Shown piece by piece: positions 1 to 6,592 of a stretch of DNA of 24,806 bases. The stretch spans positions 1-24,806 of the IMG/VR virus record IMGVR_UViG_3300032311_000032; one strand, given 5' to 3'. Position 1 is the first letter of the stretch; each line of letters begins with the position of its first letter. The position numbers were made by a program, and so were the translations under genes. Source of the stretch: a virus. Under the pieces are notes generated by a model, which was given only the letters and a program-made list of their open reading frames with translations, was not told the DNA's origin and ran no database searches.

Positions 1-2
1 AT

Positions 3-8
3 TATAAT
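3..8 (+). promoter_or_regulatory. Candidate -10 box (TATAAT) for the plus-strand zinc-ribbon gene
   Basis: A perfect TATAAT hexamer lies about 60 bases upstream of the GTG start at 68. Transcription would begin near position 15 and give a roughly 53-base leader containing the hairpin at 33-48. The -35 region would lie off the left edge, so only half of a promoter can be seen. It would serve the only plus-strand gene in the window. Confidence 0.4.
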
Positions 9-24
9 ATGAGCGTCAGCGAAT

Positions 25-48
25 AAAAACACCAGCCCTTACGGGCTG
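25..48 (-). terminator. Leftward intrinsic terminator-like hairpin (or 5' leader hairpin of the zinc-ribbon gene)
   Basis: CAGCCC (33-38) and GGGCTG (43-48) form a perfect 6-bp stem with a 4-base loop. Read on the minus strand, the stem is followed by GTG and five Ts (25-29), as in an intrinsic terminator. Read on the plus strand there is no T tract, so for the zinc-ribbon transcript it would simply be a leader hairpin ending 8 bases before the AAGGA ribosome site. It may be a back-up stop for leftward transcripts that pass the terminator at 297-328. Confidence 0.45.
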
Positions 49-67
49 TGATGAGTAAGGATACTGG

Positions 68-292
68 GTGTTCCGTCTACCAACGCTGCGAAAAAACAAA
101 GAAAAACTCCCATCTAAATTTGGTTCTGATCTTCGTTCATTAGGACCTCTTCATACCTGTCCTTGCGGTTCAAGTCTGTTCACTGTGCTGGTTCAATTTG
201 ATGATTATGAGATCTGTTGGTATTACTTAGACGCAACCTGTGCTAACTGCGGTAACCTGGTGTGTGTTCCTTGTCCTGCTGACAAAATGTAG
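68..292 (+). CDS. Small zinc-ribbon-like phage protein
   Basis: A 74-residue protein and the only plus-strand gene, convergent with the virion operon. It has six cysteines arranged as two knuckle-like groups: CPC at residues 31-33, CANC at 58-61, and CVPC at 66-69. This suggests a zinc ribbon, with an acidic/aromatic segment (FDDYEICWYYLD) between the pairs. Small proteins with an N-terminal CPCG and a downstream CxxCG are, from memory, common in actinobacterial and aquatic phages, where their function is unknown. The start is GTG, chosen because AAGGA (57-61) lies 6 bases upstream; a TATAAT box sits at 3-8. Opposite orientation and a separate promoter suggest timing different from the structural genes. 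Regulatory or nucleic-acid binding is only a guess. Confidence 0.7.
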   Translation: MFRLPTLRKNKEKLPSKFGSDLRSLGPLHTCPCGSSLFTVLVQFDDYEICWYYLDATCANCGNLVCVPCPADKM

Positions 293-296
293 GCAC

Positions 297-328
297 AAAA
301 AAAGAAGGGCGCCGTTAAGCGCCCCTCT
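297..328 (-). terminator. Intrinsic terminator of the virion/lysis operon, partly bidirectional
   Basis: GGGCGC (307-312) and GCGCCC (319-324) form a perfect stem around a 6-base loop. After one A/C mismatch the stem extends by AGA/TCT (303-305 with 326-328). On the minus strand it is followed by TTCTTTTTTT (complement of 297-306), a textbook U tract. It lies just past the stop of the last minus-strand gene. On the plus strand the trailing CTCTGTCTT is less T-rich, so it may also weakly terminate the zinc-ribbon gene, whose stop is at 290-292. Confidence 0.85.
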
Positions 329-353
329 GTCTTACCTCGCAGTGAACTAAAAG

Positions 354-560
354 TTACTTACGACCAAACTCTTTCTCTGCCTTATCAGCCCACTTAACTG
401 CAGGGGCTGCGATTGAACCGATTAGAATTGCGTACTGTGGTGCTACATCTGCTGCCAGAGATACACCCATAGTTACTGCTGAAGCAAGAACTGCACGACC
501 ATAAGACTTAGCCATACATTTAAATTCTTTGCTCTTTAATTTAGTTAATAGATCTTTCAC
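354..560 (-). CDS. Putative holin (small membrane protein)
   Basis: A 68-residue protein, last gene of the leftward operon and directly after the endolysin gene. Basic ends (KKLKSKE-like N-terminus; KWADKAEKEFGRK C-terminus) flank a hydrophobic stretch at about residues 23-55, long enough for one long or two short membrane helices. Size, topology and position beside a peptidoglycan peptidase fit a phage holin, which permeabilises the membrane to release endolysin. The start is GTG, overlapping the endolysin stop as GTGA and preceded by a perfect AAGGAGG lying inside the last endolysin codons, so translation is probably coupled. No holin family can be assigned by eye. The membrane protein at 943-1143 is a rival holin candidate. 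Confidence 0.6.
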   Translation of the reverse strand: MKDLLTKLKSKEFKCMAKSYGRAVLASAVTMGVSLAADVAPQYAILIGSIAAPAVKWADKAEKEFGRK

Positions 561-943
561 TTTTCCTCCTTAAACCAAAGTGATGTGTCAGCACCCATCC
601 CGTCTTTTACAGAGACGTGAAGGTGGTGCTTATGGGGATTCACACCCTTGTAAGGGTTTTCACCCTTTTCCTTTGACCATATCTTTCCGTTATGGATTAG
701 ATACTTAACCCTAGGGTCATCTCTAAATGTCTTAAACAAGACAGAACAATCTGGTCCGTTGACCGGATCGTGGGTTAAATCTACGCCATACCCAGTGTTG
801 TGATCTGAGTTAGGACTTTGTTTTATATGAGCTGCAGATGGTAATAGTCCATCGCTTTTCTTACTTCTTTTAGGCCACTTAACAGTAGCTTGTTTTAATA
901 ATGCTGTGCAAGCAGGCTGTGCCTTTTTAACTACCTCTGTCAT
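557..943 (-). CDS. Endolysin, M15-type (VanY/D-Ala-D-Ala carboxypeptidase-like) peptidase
   Basis: A 128-residue protein matching the M15 metallopeptidase layout: SDHNTGYGVDLTHDP (46-60), with His48 and Asp55 as likely zinc ligands, and HHLHVS (106-111), with His109 as the likely third ligand. Known M15 phage enzymes cut the L-Ala-D-Glu or D-Ala-D-Ala bonds of peptidoglycan stem peptides. Its place between two small membrane proteins supports the lysis role. It is short: one catalytic domain, no cell-wall-binding domain and no signal peptide, so export would need a holin. The start ATG overlaps the upstream stop as TAATG, with a GGAG ribosome site 6 bases before it. The N-terminal part is basic (KWPKRSKKSD). 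The zinc ligands are inferred by motif matching, not structure. Confidence 0.85.
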   Translation of the reverse strand: MTEVVKKAQPACTALLKQATVKWPKRSKKSDGLLPSAAHIKQSPNSDHNTGYGVDLTHDPVNGPDCSVLFKTFRDDPRVKYLIHNGKIWSKEKGENPYKGVNPHKHHLHVSVKDGMGADTSLWFKEEK

Positions 944-1143
944 TACCGCTCCGCTAACATCTTATAGATGTCATCTACTCGCTGCTCAATACGGGCAACT
1001 CTTCCTTCTAAATTGTGGCCACCATTACCATCAGGTTTTAACTCTGATAAGTAATTCTTAATCAAATATCTAACACTTGCTCCAAGAAATACTGCTACGG
1101 CTAAAAAGCCTGATATGGTGGTTGCCCAGTCAGCGATAGACAT
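943..1143 (-). CDS. Membrane protein with C-terminal coiled coil, possible holin or lysis accessory
   Basis: A 66-residue protein with one hydrophobic helix at about residues 8-27 (TTISGFLAVAVFLGASV), a short polar linker containing PDGNGG, and a heptad-like C-terminal helix (LEGRVARIEQRVDDIYKML). One N-terminal membrane span plus an amphipathic or coiled-coil tail is common in phage holin or holin-regulator genes beside endolysins. It lies immediately upstream of the M15 peptidase and overlaps its start by one base. An AAAGG site lies upstream of the ATG. It could be the true holin, an antiholin, or a virion-associated membrane protein; sequence alone does not settle this. Confidence 0.6.
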   Translation of the reverse strand: MSIADWATTISGFLAVAVFLGASVRYLIKNYLSELKPDGNGGHNLEGRVARIEQRVDDIYKMLAER

Positions 1144-1148
1144 TTGCG

Positions 1149-3110
1149 TTATACCTTTCGGATGGTAATAAGAAGCACTCCGCCGTAACCGGAATAGCGC
1201 TTGTCAGTAGGTGTCTTGTTAATAAAGTCTTGCTCTTCGATTAGCCCTAGGTAGGATTCACCGGTTCGGAAATCTTGTATCAATACAGTATCTCCAATAT
1301 CTTCTATTTGCTCTAGCACTTGTTGACGTGCATAGGCAGCACCGTCATAGCCAGCTTGGTTATTAAACTTATCCATTTCAAAGTCATAGCACATAGCAGG
1401 GTACTGAATCATACGCTGACGTGGGATAGATGGAAGTGTATTGACCTGGTATCCAGTAAAGGTAGGACCCAAAGTAGAATCATCTACATCTCTACTAAAA
1501 TCAAACTTAAAGCCTAAATACTGTTGAGGTGTGGCAGGGTAGGCAACGCCAATTACATCAAGGCTTGAGCCTTGCGGAAAAGAACCTAAAGTAATCTCAG
1601 TATTATCATATTGAACTGAGTAGATAGTTATACCACCATTAGTAGTATCAAAACGTGGTGTTAAAGTTTTAAAGATCTTATTCTCTAAAGTGTTGTAACG
1701 GATAAAGCCAGTCTCTAAGGTAGCAGTAGGTACCAAAGTAGTAGCTGATTCAATATAGACAGCGCCAGCAGTAGCCACATAGTTAGTTGTAAAAGTTAAT
1801 TGAGTAGTGTTACCGTTAAAGGCACAGGCGGTAGTCAAGCGACCTGTAACACCAGGCTTATATAGATCCCAAGCGTAGGCAAAGACTAAGTTAGTTCCCA
1901 CCTGTTGACCTAGATCTACTCTGGTTATGCCAGGGTTACCGTCAACATTGGTGGTACACCAAAGATATCTATCTCTAAACGCTACATCGTAAACAGCCTG
2001 CTCTGATTCAAATAACAAAGGGCCATAGGCAAGGGAGCCATTAGCATCGGATACGCTTGCTATACGCAAACCTTTAGAGGTTCCAATAGCCACATAACCT
2101 AGGTAATAAGCAACTCTAAATACTTTTTCACCTACTGGTAATTCAGCAGCAGTGATAGCGCTACTTAATGTAGGCATAGCACCGGTAGTTTCTAGGGTGA
2201 ATTTTAAGATATTAGATTGGATACCGCTATAGGCAGCAAGATAGATAGCAGCACCTGATGAGGTGATAGAGGTAAAAATTATGTTTGGATTAGGATGTGT
2301 ATAAACTGGGCTAGGTAATACTGAAGCGGTTGTAGCAATTTCATATACCTTGTTATTGATAGCAGCAACAAGACGCTCTTTAGTAAACTCAATAACTGCA
2401 TTAGTAACAGTAGTACCAATAGTGGTAAACATAAGTGTAGCTGCTGTGCTTGTATCAGCAGTTAATAACTTCTTATAAAGTGATAAGTTGCCACCAAGAG
2501 TTGCGTTGGTTATCCAATAGGCGTAGACGCCATCATCACAGACTGAGAATATAGTTGAATCAGTACCAGACACATTGGTCTGGAAAGCTGTAGCAGTTCC
2601 GCCAACTGAAATCTTACGAATAGTGTAATCATCGTGAAGTAGGATGCCATCAATACTAGACCAGCGAATAGATCTAGCGTATTGATATGGGCGCAGGTTA
2701 GTGTTAATAGTTCCAGTGGTTGTATTACTAGAGGTAACATCTTTAAGTAGGGTTACTTGACCCTTACTCCAGATGTCACAACCTTTAGAATATTTGTATT
2801 GGAAACGAAGTCCTTCATCTTGTGCTGGTTCAAAGAACTTAATGCCTTGACCTAAATGGAATGTTGATTGCGAACGGATCCACCAACCGGTAAGAGTCTG
2901 CTCACCAGGTTCTCTGGTTGTATCTAGCTGTTGCTTGCGATACTGCGCTGTTACTCTGCGGTATGGTGACTCATCACTTGTCTCTAGAAAGAATGGTTGT
3001 CCGCCAATAGCAATATCGTAGGCAACGGTTGATCCGCTATATGATGAATTAACTGGAGGGTTCGAGAGGTTATACGGAATTGCCTCGGTAATATCATCGC
3101 CATAAGCCAT
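1149..3110 (-). CDS. Large beta-rich tail protein (nozzle or receptor-binding candidate)
   Basis: A 653-residue protein with almost no charged helices and many alternating beta segments rich in Thr, Ser, Gly, Tyr and Asn. Between about residues 140 and 420 it has WD/propeller-like stretches (IRWSSIDGILLHDDYTI, VYAYWITNATLGG, GVYDVAF-like, YLWCTTNVDG), suggesting a beta-propeller. The C-terminus (FRTGESYLGLIEEQDF ... GGVLLITIRK) resembles the end of tail proteins I associate with actinobacterial phages. In T7- and P22-like phages a propeller forms the tail nozzle, so this could be the distal tail or receptor-contact protein; a minor tail protein is the alternative. The start has AAGGAG 5 bases upstream. 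The lysis genes follow directly. The exact role is inferred. Confidence 0.7.
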   Translation of the reverse strand: MAYGDDITEAIPYNLSNPPVNSSYSGSTVAYDIAIGGQPFFLETSDESPYRRVTAQYRKQQLDTTREPGEQTLTGWWIRSQSTFHLGQGIKFFEPAQDEGLRFQYKYSKGCDIWSKGQVTLLKDVTSSNTTTGTINTNLRPYQYARSIRWSSIDGILLHDDYTIRKISVGGTATAFQTNVSGTDSTIFSVCDDGVYAYWITNATLGGNLSLYKKLLTADTSTAATLMFTTIGTTVTNAVIEFTKERLVAAINNKVYEIATTASVLPSPVYTHPNPNIIFTSITSSGAAIYLAAYSGIQSNILKFTLETTGAMPTLSSAITAAELPVGEKVFRVAYYLGYVAIGTSKGLRIASVSDANGSLAYGPLLFESEQAVYDVAFRDRYLWCTTNVDGNPGITRVDLGQQVGTNLVFAYAWDLYKPGVTGRLTTACAFNGNTTQLTFTTNYVATAGAVYIESATTLVPTATLETGFIRYNTLENKIFKTLTPRFDTTNGGITIYSVQYDNTEITLGSFPQGSSLDVIGVAYPATPQQYLGFKFDFSRDVDDSTLGPTFTGYQVNTLPSIPRQRMIQYPAMCYDFEMDKFNNQAGYDGAAYARQQVLEQIEDIGDTVLIQDFRTGESYLGLIEEQDFINKTPTDKRYSGYGGVLLITIRKV

Positions 3111-3175
3111 TAGCTCTCCTTAGATTTTGGACATAAAAAAGTAAGCCTTTTAACCTCGGTGCTCAGGAGGAAATA

Positions 3176-3400
3176 TTATTTAGTTAGTGCTGCGATTTCT
3201 TCTGCAGTTAAACCAAGTGCTGCAAGTTTTGCGTTAGCAGATTCTTTAGCAGCAGCATTAGCTACTTTTTCTGCTTCTTCTTGAGCCTTCTGTGCTGCAT
3301 ACTCTGCAGCCATAGCCTCACGCTCTGCGATCTCCTCAGCGGTTAATGCAATCTCTTGCACCTCACCTGTTGAGCAATCTACGATTATTTTATTAGTCAT
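3176..3400 (-). CDS. Small Ala/Glu-rich protein, possible fibre assembly factor
   Basis: A 74-residue protein. The N-terminus is a short beta-like segment (TNKIIVDCSTGEVQEIALT), followed by a long Ala/Glu/Lys helix (about 22-60) likely to form a coiled coil, and a C-terminal ALGLTAEEIAAL. Proteins that start with IIVDCSTGEV-type motifs are frequent next to phage tail-fibre genes and are often labelled fibre assembly or hypothetical. Two adjacent ATG codons exist, at 3403-3401 and 3400-3398. AGGAG is only 2 bases from the first but 5 from the second, so I prefer the second; the longer form would end at 3403. It directly follows the three paralogous host-contact genes, so a chaperone role for them is plausible but unproven. 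Confidence 0.65.
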   Translation of the reverse strand: MTNKIIVDCSTGEVQEIALTAEEIAEREAMAAEYAAQKAQEEAEKVANAAAKESANAKLAALGLTAEEIAALTK

Positions 3401-3409
3401 CATTTCTCC

Positions 3410-3928
3410 TTATGCGTTAGATATTCCATATAGGTAAGCGGTTGTATATTGAACAAACTTCACACTTCCACCACCATTAGGACTGTAAAGACTTATAGAA
3501 GTGATAGCAGCAGTATTTGACCATAGGTTTGCGTTTAATTCCAAAAACGCGCCTGTTCCGTTATATTCATTTACTCCATCACCTGAACTTGACTTGTAAT
3601 TTGATGATGCGTAATTAGGAATATAAAACTCTACATTGCCAAAGACATTTGAAGTATCGTTTGCACCAGCAGAATAACCTGCCTTGTTAATTGTATCTGA
3701 TCCGCTTCCTGCGGCAGAACCAGTACCGTATAATTGTTTTGTTGTCATATTAGCAGTAGAACCATTTAACTTCATCGCTACTGCATCATTTACAGACGCG
3801 TAATCGCTTCGTGCAGATACTTTTATTACTAAATCTGTATATGTAGCAGGAATAGAAGTGAAATCAATACTAGCCGCACCACCACTACCAACCGTAACAC
3901 TAGAAATTAAAGTATATGTATTAGCCAT
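3410..3928 (-). CDS. Adhesin-like virion protein, paralog 3 of the tandem family
   Basis: A 172-residue protein, third in transcription order of three tandem paralogs. It shares the opening TYTLISSVTVGSGGAAS followed by SIPATYTDL (26-34), the middle LYGTGSAAGSGS, the late NLWSNTAAITSISLYSP, and the ending YLYGI. This order suggests a compact beta-sandwich with surface loops. It lacks the 30-residue N-terminal module of the first paralog. Composition is Ser/Thr/Asn/Gly/Tyr-rich with few charges, typical of fibre-tip or receptor-contact proteins. The start overlaps the upstream paralog's stop as TAATG. Its own C-terminus ends GISNA instead of GIK; the ribosome site for the next gene lies after the stop. 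The function is inferred from position and composition. Confidence 0.75.
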   Translation of the reverse strand: MANTYTLISSVTVGSGGAASIDFTSIPATYTDLVIKVSARSDYASVNDAVAMKLNGSTANMTTKQLYGTGSAAGSGSDTINKAGYSAGANDTSNVFGNVEFYIPNYASSNYKSSSGDGVNEYNGTGAFLELNANLWSNTAAITSISLYSPNGGGSVKFVQYTTAYLYGISNA

Positions 3929-4407
3929 TATGCCGCCTTAATTCCATAAAGTGAAAGAGTTCCTGTAAATGTTCCAGAGTTAAGTGCAATTAAAATATTA
4001 TTAATTGCTGCTGTGTTTTGCCATAACATCGCTGTCGTTGCTACATAAGTAACTGTGTCGTTACTTCTAGAAATAGTAGTTTTGAAAGTATTAGTATTTG
4101 CATAATTTTGTATATTACAAATAAAATTATTTTGACCAGTTCCATAAAAACCAAAATATCCAAAAGCGGTTGCCGAACCTGCTGCAGTTTTTCCTGAACC
4201 AGTAGCGGAACCATTTCCATAAAGGCTTATATAAGAATATTGATTACTAGTTACTGAGTTAAATTGCATATATAAAGTGCCTGATGAACTTGAACTTCCT
4301 ACACCTACTAAAATTAAATCTGTATAGGTGGCTGGTATGCTACTAAAAGTAACTGAAGATACAGCAGATACAGTAGTTGTTGCTATTTTTTCATAAGTAC
4401 TTGCCAT
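3928..4407 (-). CDS. Adhesin-like virion protein, paralog 2 of the tandem family
   Basis: A 159-residue protein, the smallest of the three paralogs. Shared landmarks are TYEKIATTTV (4-13), SSIPATYTDLIL (22-33), SLYGNGSATGSG, LWQNTAAINNILIAL, and the terminal SLYGIKAA. The middle segment is very divergent from its neighbours, as expected for a variable contact surface held by conserved edge strands. It lacks the N-terminal LAGN module. The start ATG overlaps the stop of paralog 1 (TAATG), and its ribosome site (AAGGGG) is made by the Lys-Gly codons that end paralog 1. It is probably made in stoichiometric coupling with its neighbours. Whether the three form a heteromer or separate tips cannot be told. 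Confidence 0.75.
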   Translation of the reverse strand: MASTYEKIATTTVSAVSSVTFSSIPATYTDLILVGVGSSSSSGTLYMQFNSVTSNQYSYISLYGNGSATGSGKTAAGSATAFGYFGFYGTGQNNFICNIQNYANTNTFKTTISRSNDTVTYVATTAMLWQNTAAINNILIALNSGTFTGTLSLYGIKAA

Positions 4408-5018
4408 TATGACCCCTTAATTCCGTATAGGGCAATAGATGAGTATTGAGATATATTTCCATTAGCACCAGCAATATCAATTCTGTTAATTGCAGCAGTA
4501 CTTAACCATAGACCAGAACCAAAGGCTATTGCCCCTGAACCATATAAATCTACGCCACTTAAAAATCTAGCAGTTTTATATTTATTGGTATCTTTGTAGT
4601 CTAAAATATCAACAATAAAAGCACCAAACATATTTGCGCTTGCTGTATTGCCAGCAATTCTGTCAAAACTCATACGAGTTTGAGAAGCAGTAGCCGTATA
4701 TGCTGCCACTGTTGAACCATCGCCATATATTTCGTGATAGCCATAACCGTAATTTGATCCAGTATCATTGTTCATATTGATGTTAAAAGAATCTTGCGTG
4801 GCGGCGCGAGCATCTCGCATAATTGCCCTAATTTGTAAGTGCGTGTATGTAGAAGGTATTGAACTAAATGTTACAGATGCAACACCACCAGCACCAACGG
4901 TGCTAGTAGCAATAGATTCGTATGAGTTTGGAATAAAGGCACTATTCCCCGCAAGAAAACTGTCGTACTTGGTCAGGTTTGTAAATGATGAGCCTGTCTT
5001 TATACTAGTTATTGCCAT
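4407..5018 (-). CDS. Adhesin-like virion protein, paralog 1, with N-terminal LAGN anchor module
   Basis: A 203-residue protein in two parts. Residues 1-30 (starting MAITSIKTGSSF, ending SFLAGNSAFIP) form a module also present at the start of the glycine-rich protein at 5322-6236. Residues 31-203 are the paralog domain: SYESIATSTVGAGGVASVT, SSIPSTYTHL, YGYGYHEIYGDGS, LWLSTAAINRIDIAG, and the terminal ALYGIKGS. The module probably attaches the protein to a common virion site, with the rest facing the host; that is inference. The start overlaps the upstream gene by 14 bases, with GAGGTGG 7 bases ahead of the ATG. A three-gene duplication in host-contact proteins is the main oddity here. Confidence 0.75.
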   Translation of the reverse strand: MAITSIKTGSSFTNLTKYDSFLAGNSAFIPNSYESIATSTVGAGGVASVTFSSIPSTYTHLQIRAIMRDARAATQDSFNINMNNDTGSNYGYGYHEIYGDGSTVAAYTATASQTRMSFDRIAGNTASANMFGAFIVDILDYKDTNKYKTARFLSGVDLYGSGAIAFGSGLWLSTAAINRIDIAGANGNISQYSSIALYGIKGS

Positions 5019-5322
5019 CTATTACCACCTCGTGTTCTTCGTTTGTGCATACCCAACGGCAAGTTGCCTCATCAAGAGTTTCCTCTGGATGACAGTTACT
5101 TTTTGGTAAAATAAAAGCATCTTTAGCTGAATCGTATGTATAACCTATACCTGCATAGTTCTTGCGGATATTATTATTGTAAGAGGTTCTTTTACAAACT
5201 TGACCTCTAAAGTTTCCATACCAAGTTTCAGTATCTAGACCTTCTATTAACTCGGTTTCATCAATACCAGTAATAACTTCAGTTACTACATTGTTATTAT
5301 CTAAGAAAGCGTAATGTGCCAT
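5005..5322 (-). CDS. Conserved phage protein of the MAHYA/NYAGIGYTYD type, unknown function
   Basis: A 105-residue protein. Landmarks are MAHYAFLDNNNVVTEVITG at the N-terminus, TSYNNNIRKNYAGIGYTYD in the middle, and a late CRWVC. From memory, small proteins with the same order (MAHFA..., RKNYAGIGYTYD, W near the end) are very common near tail genes of aquatic phages and cyanophages and are uncharacterised. The ATG at 5322 is chosen because it overlaps the upstream stop as TAATG and puts MAHYA at the start; the frame stays open to a TTG at 5331, but that would add only three residues with no better ribosome site. It lies between the glycine-rich and first paralog genes, so a tail-fibre role is likely. 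Confidence 0.75.
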   Translation of the reverse strand: MAHYAFLDNNNVVTEVITGIDETELIEGLDTETWYGNFRGQVCKRTSYNNNIRKNYAGIGYTYDSAKDAFILPKSNCHPEETLDEATCRWVCTNEEHEVVIDGNN

Positions 5323-6236
5323 TATACCCAACTCACATTTCCTGTGCCTGCTGTGATTGTTGTAACTTTAAAACTTCCATCTGTTGCAGTTGTGCCAGTT
5401 AATCCAGCACCAATAGTTATAGTATTTGAACTTGAGTAGCGAAGAATTACAATTCCAGAACCACCTGCGCCAGAACTTCCACCCTCGTCAAATTTAGCAC
5501 CGCCACCGCCACCGCCTGTGTTTGCTGTTCCATCAACTCCATTATTACCAGAATTAGAACCAGCACCACCGCCACCAGCACCACCTGCTCCGACAACATT
5601 TGTTGAGTAACCACCACCGCCACCTGCTCTTGTTACAGGAGTTCCAGTTACCATAGAAACTGATACACCAGCGCCACCAGCACCACCAGTGTAAAGATTA
5701 ACTCCACCTTGTATGCCATCTCCGCCAACTGCGCCTGCGCCTCCGCCACCGCCGCCTACACCGCTTTGGTTAGCGCCACCTCTAAAACCTTGGTTTGCTG
5801 TTCCGTTTCCACCATTGCCAGAGCCTGAACCACCACGCCCTCCGCCAGAACCACCTGTTAAACCATTACCATAAGCACTACCACCACCACCGCCGCCTGT
5901 TGATGTGATAGTTGCAAACACAGAGTTACTACCACTTTCACCCATTGCAACATACACACTTGGAGCGCCTGCGCCGACTGTAACTGTGTAATTAGTAGAG
6001 AAGTTTGCAAGTAAAGCAGATTCTAAAGTACCACCACCACCAGTTGCAGTAACTGTTGAACGAAGTCCGCCTGCACCACCGCCACCACCAAGATTGGAAC
6101 CACCTGAACCACCACCTGCAACAACAAGGTAGTTAACAAATACACCTGGAATATAGGCAGCATTTCCCGCAAGCAAAGACCTACTCTTGGGAAAACCCTG
6201 AAGTATAGAAGAAGTTTTTACGCGGGAAACAGCCAT
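5322..6236 (-). CDS. Glycine-rich adhesin-like protein with N-terminal LAGN anchor module
   Basis: A 304-residue protein. Residues 1-30 (MAVSRVKTSSIL ... SLLAGNAAYIP) align without gaps to the start of the 4407-5018 protein. Residues 36-267 form a glycine-rich domain: YLVVAGGGSGGSN (36-48), YTVTVGAG (83-90), repeated runs of four to six Gly, and SGIVILRY (260-267). This is the recognisable Gly-rich fold widespread in aquatic phages and bacteria (YLVVAGGG start, GIVIxRY end). Residues 268-304 are a short beta-like tail. In phage S16 gp38, glycine-rich motifs pack as polyglycine-II helices to make a receptor-binding tip; a similar role here is inference. Its codons make a C/G-rich repeat tract on the plus strand. 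Translation of the next gene is coupled through TAATG. Confidence 0.8.
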   Translation of the reverse strand: MAVSRVKTSSILQGFPKSRSLLAGNAAYIPGVFVNYLVVAGGGSGGSNLGGGGGAGGLRSTVTATGGGGTLESALLANFSTNYTVTVGAGAPSVYVAMGESGSNSVFATITSTGGGGGGSAYGNGLTGGSGGGRGGSGSGNGGNGTANQGFRGGANQSGVGGGGGGAGAVGGDGIQGGVNLYTGGAGGAGVSVSMVTGTPVTRAGGGGGYSTNVVGAGGAGGGGAGSNSGNNGVDGTANTGGGGGGAKFDEGGSSGAGGSGIVILRYSSSNTITIGAGLTGTTATDGSFKVTTITAGTGNVSWV

Positions 6237-6239
6237 AGT

Positions 6240-6569
6240 TTAAGAAATCTCGCTTCCGAAAGCAGTGAATGAAAGTGTAGCAGTTGAGCCGTAAACAGTT
6301 AGTACATCTGTTGTGGCCATTGTAATACCTAGTGTTAATGCTGTTGAATCAGATGCTCCGACTGTTACGTCATAAGCTAGATACATAGCATTAGTTTGTG
6401 CAGCACCTGCAGGGCGTACTGATAAACGGAATGTAGCAGCAGTTGCGGCCTGATTACAGATCACTACTGTTGATACTACTGTTGATGTTGATGCTGGTAC
6501 TGTGTATAGCGTTGTTGCTGTTGTTGCTGCTGGGTTGCTTTGTCCCAACACCTTATAAGCGGTTGCCAT
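6240..6569 (-). CDS. Small beta-sandwich virion protein, common in phages, unknown role
   Basis: A 109-residue protein, predicted all beta. It opens MATAYKVLGQSNPAATT, then LYTVPASTSTVVSTVVICN, FRLSVRPAGAAQT, LAYDVTVGASDSTALTLG and a C-terminal SFTAFGSEIS. From memory, this motif order (YKVLGQ, TLYTVPA, VSTxxxCN, FRxxVRPAG, FxAFGSE) occurs in many phage genomes near tail or neck genes. A decoration or fibre-associated Ig-like role is possible. The AAGGAG ribosome site is well placed, with only 3 bases separating this gene from the glycine-rich gene downstream. No catalytic residues are evident. Confidence 0.75.
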   Translation of the reverse strand: MATAYKVLGQSNPAATTATTLYTVPASTSTVVSTVVICNQAATAATFRLSVRPAGAAQTNAMYLAYDVTVGASDSTALTLGITMATTDVLTVYGSTATLSFTAFGSEIS

Positions 6570-6592
6570 TTTTTCTCCTTAGTTGTTGGTTG

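Noticed and set aside
297-306. AAAAAAAGAA run as a frameshift slippery site
   Set aside because: It lies after the zinc-ribbon stop and is better explained as the U tract of the leftward terminator.
4768-5109. Plus-strand frame of 113 residues across paralog 1 and the 105-residue gene
   Set aside because: It crosses two well-supported minus-strand genes and has no motif, promoter or ribosome site.
3410-6236. Diversity-generating retroelement target in the host-contact genes
   Set aside because: No reverse transcriptase gene and no template copy of these C-terminal regions was seen in the window. Differences among the three paralogs are spread along their length rather than limited to adenine positions, as far as I can judge by eye.
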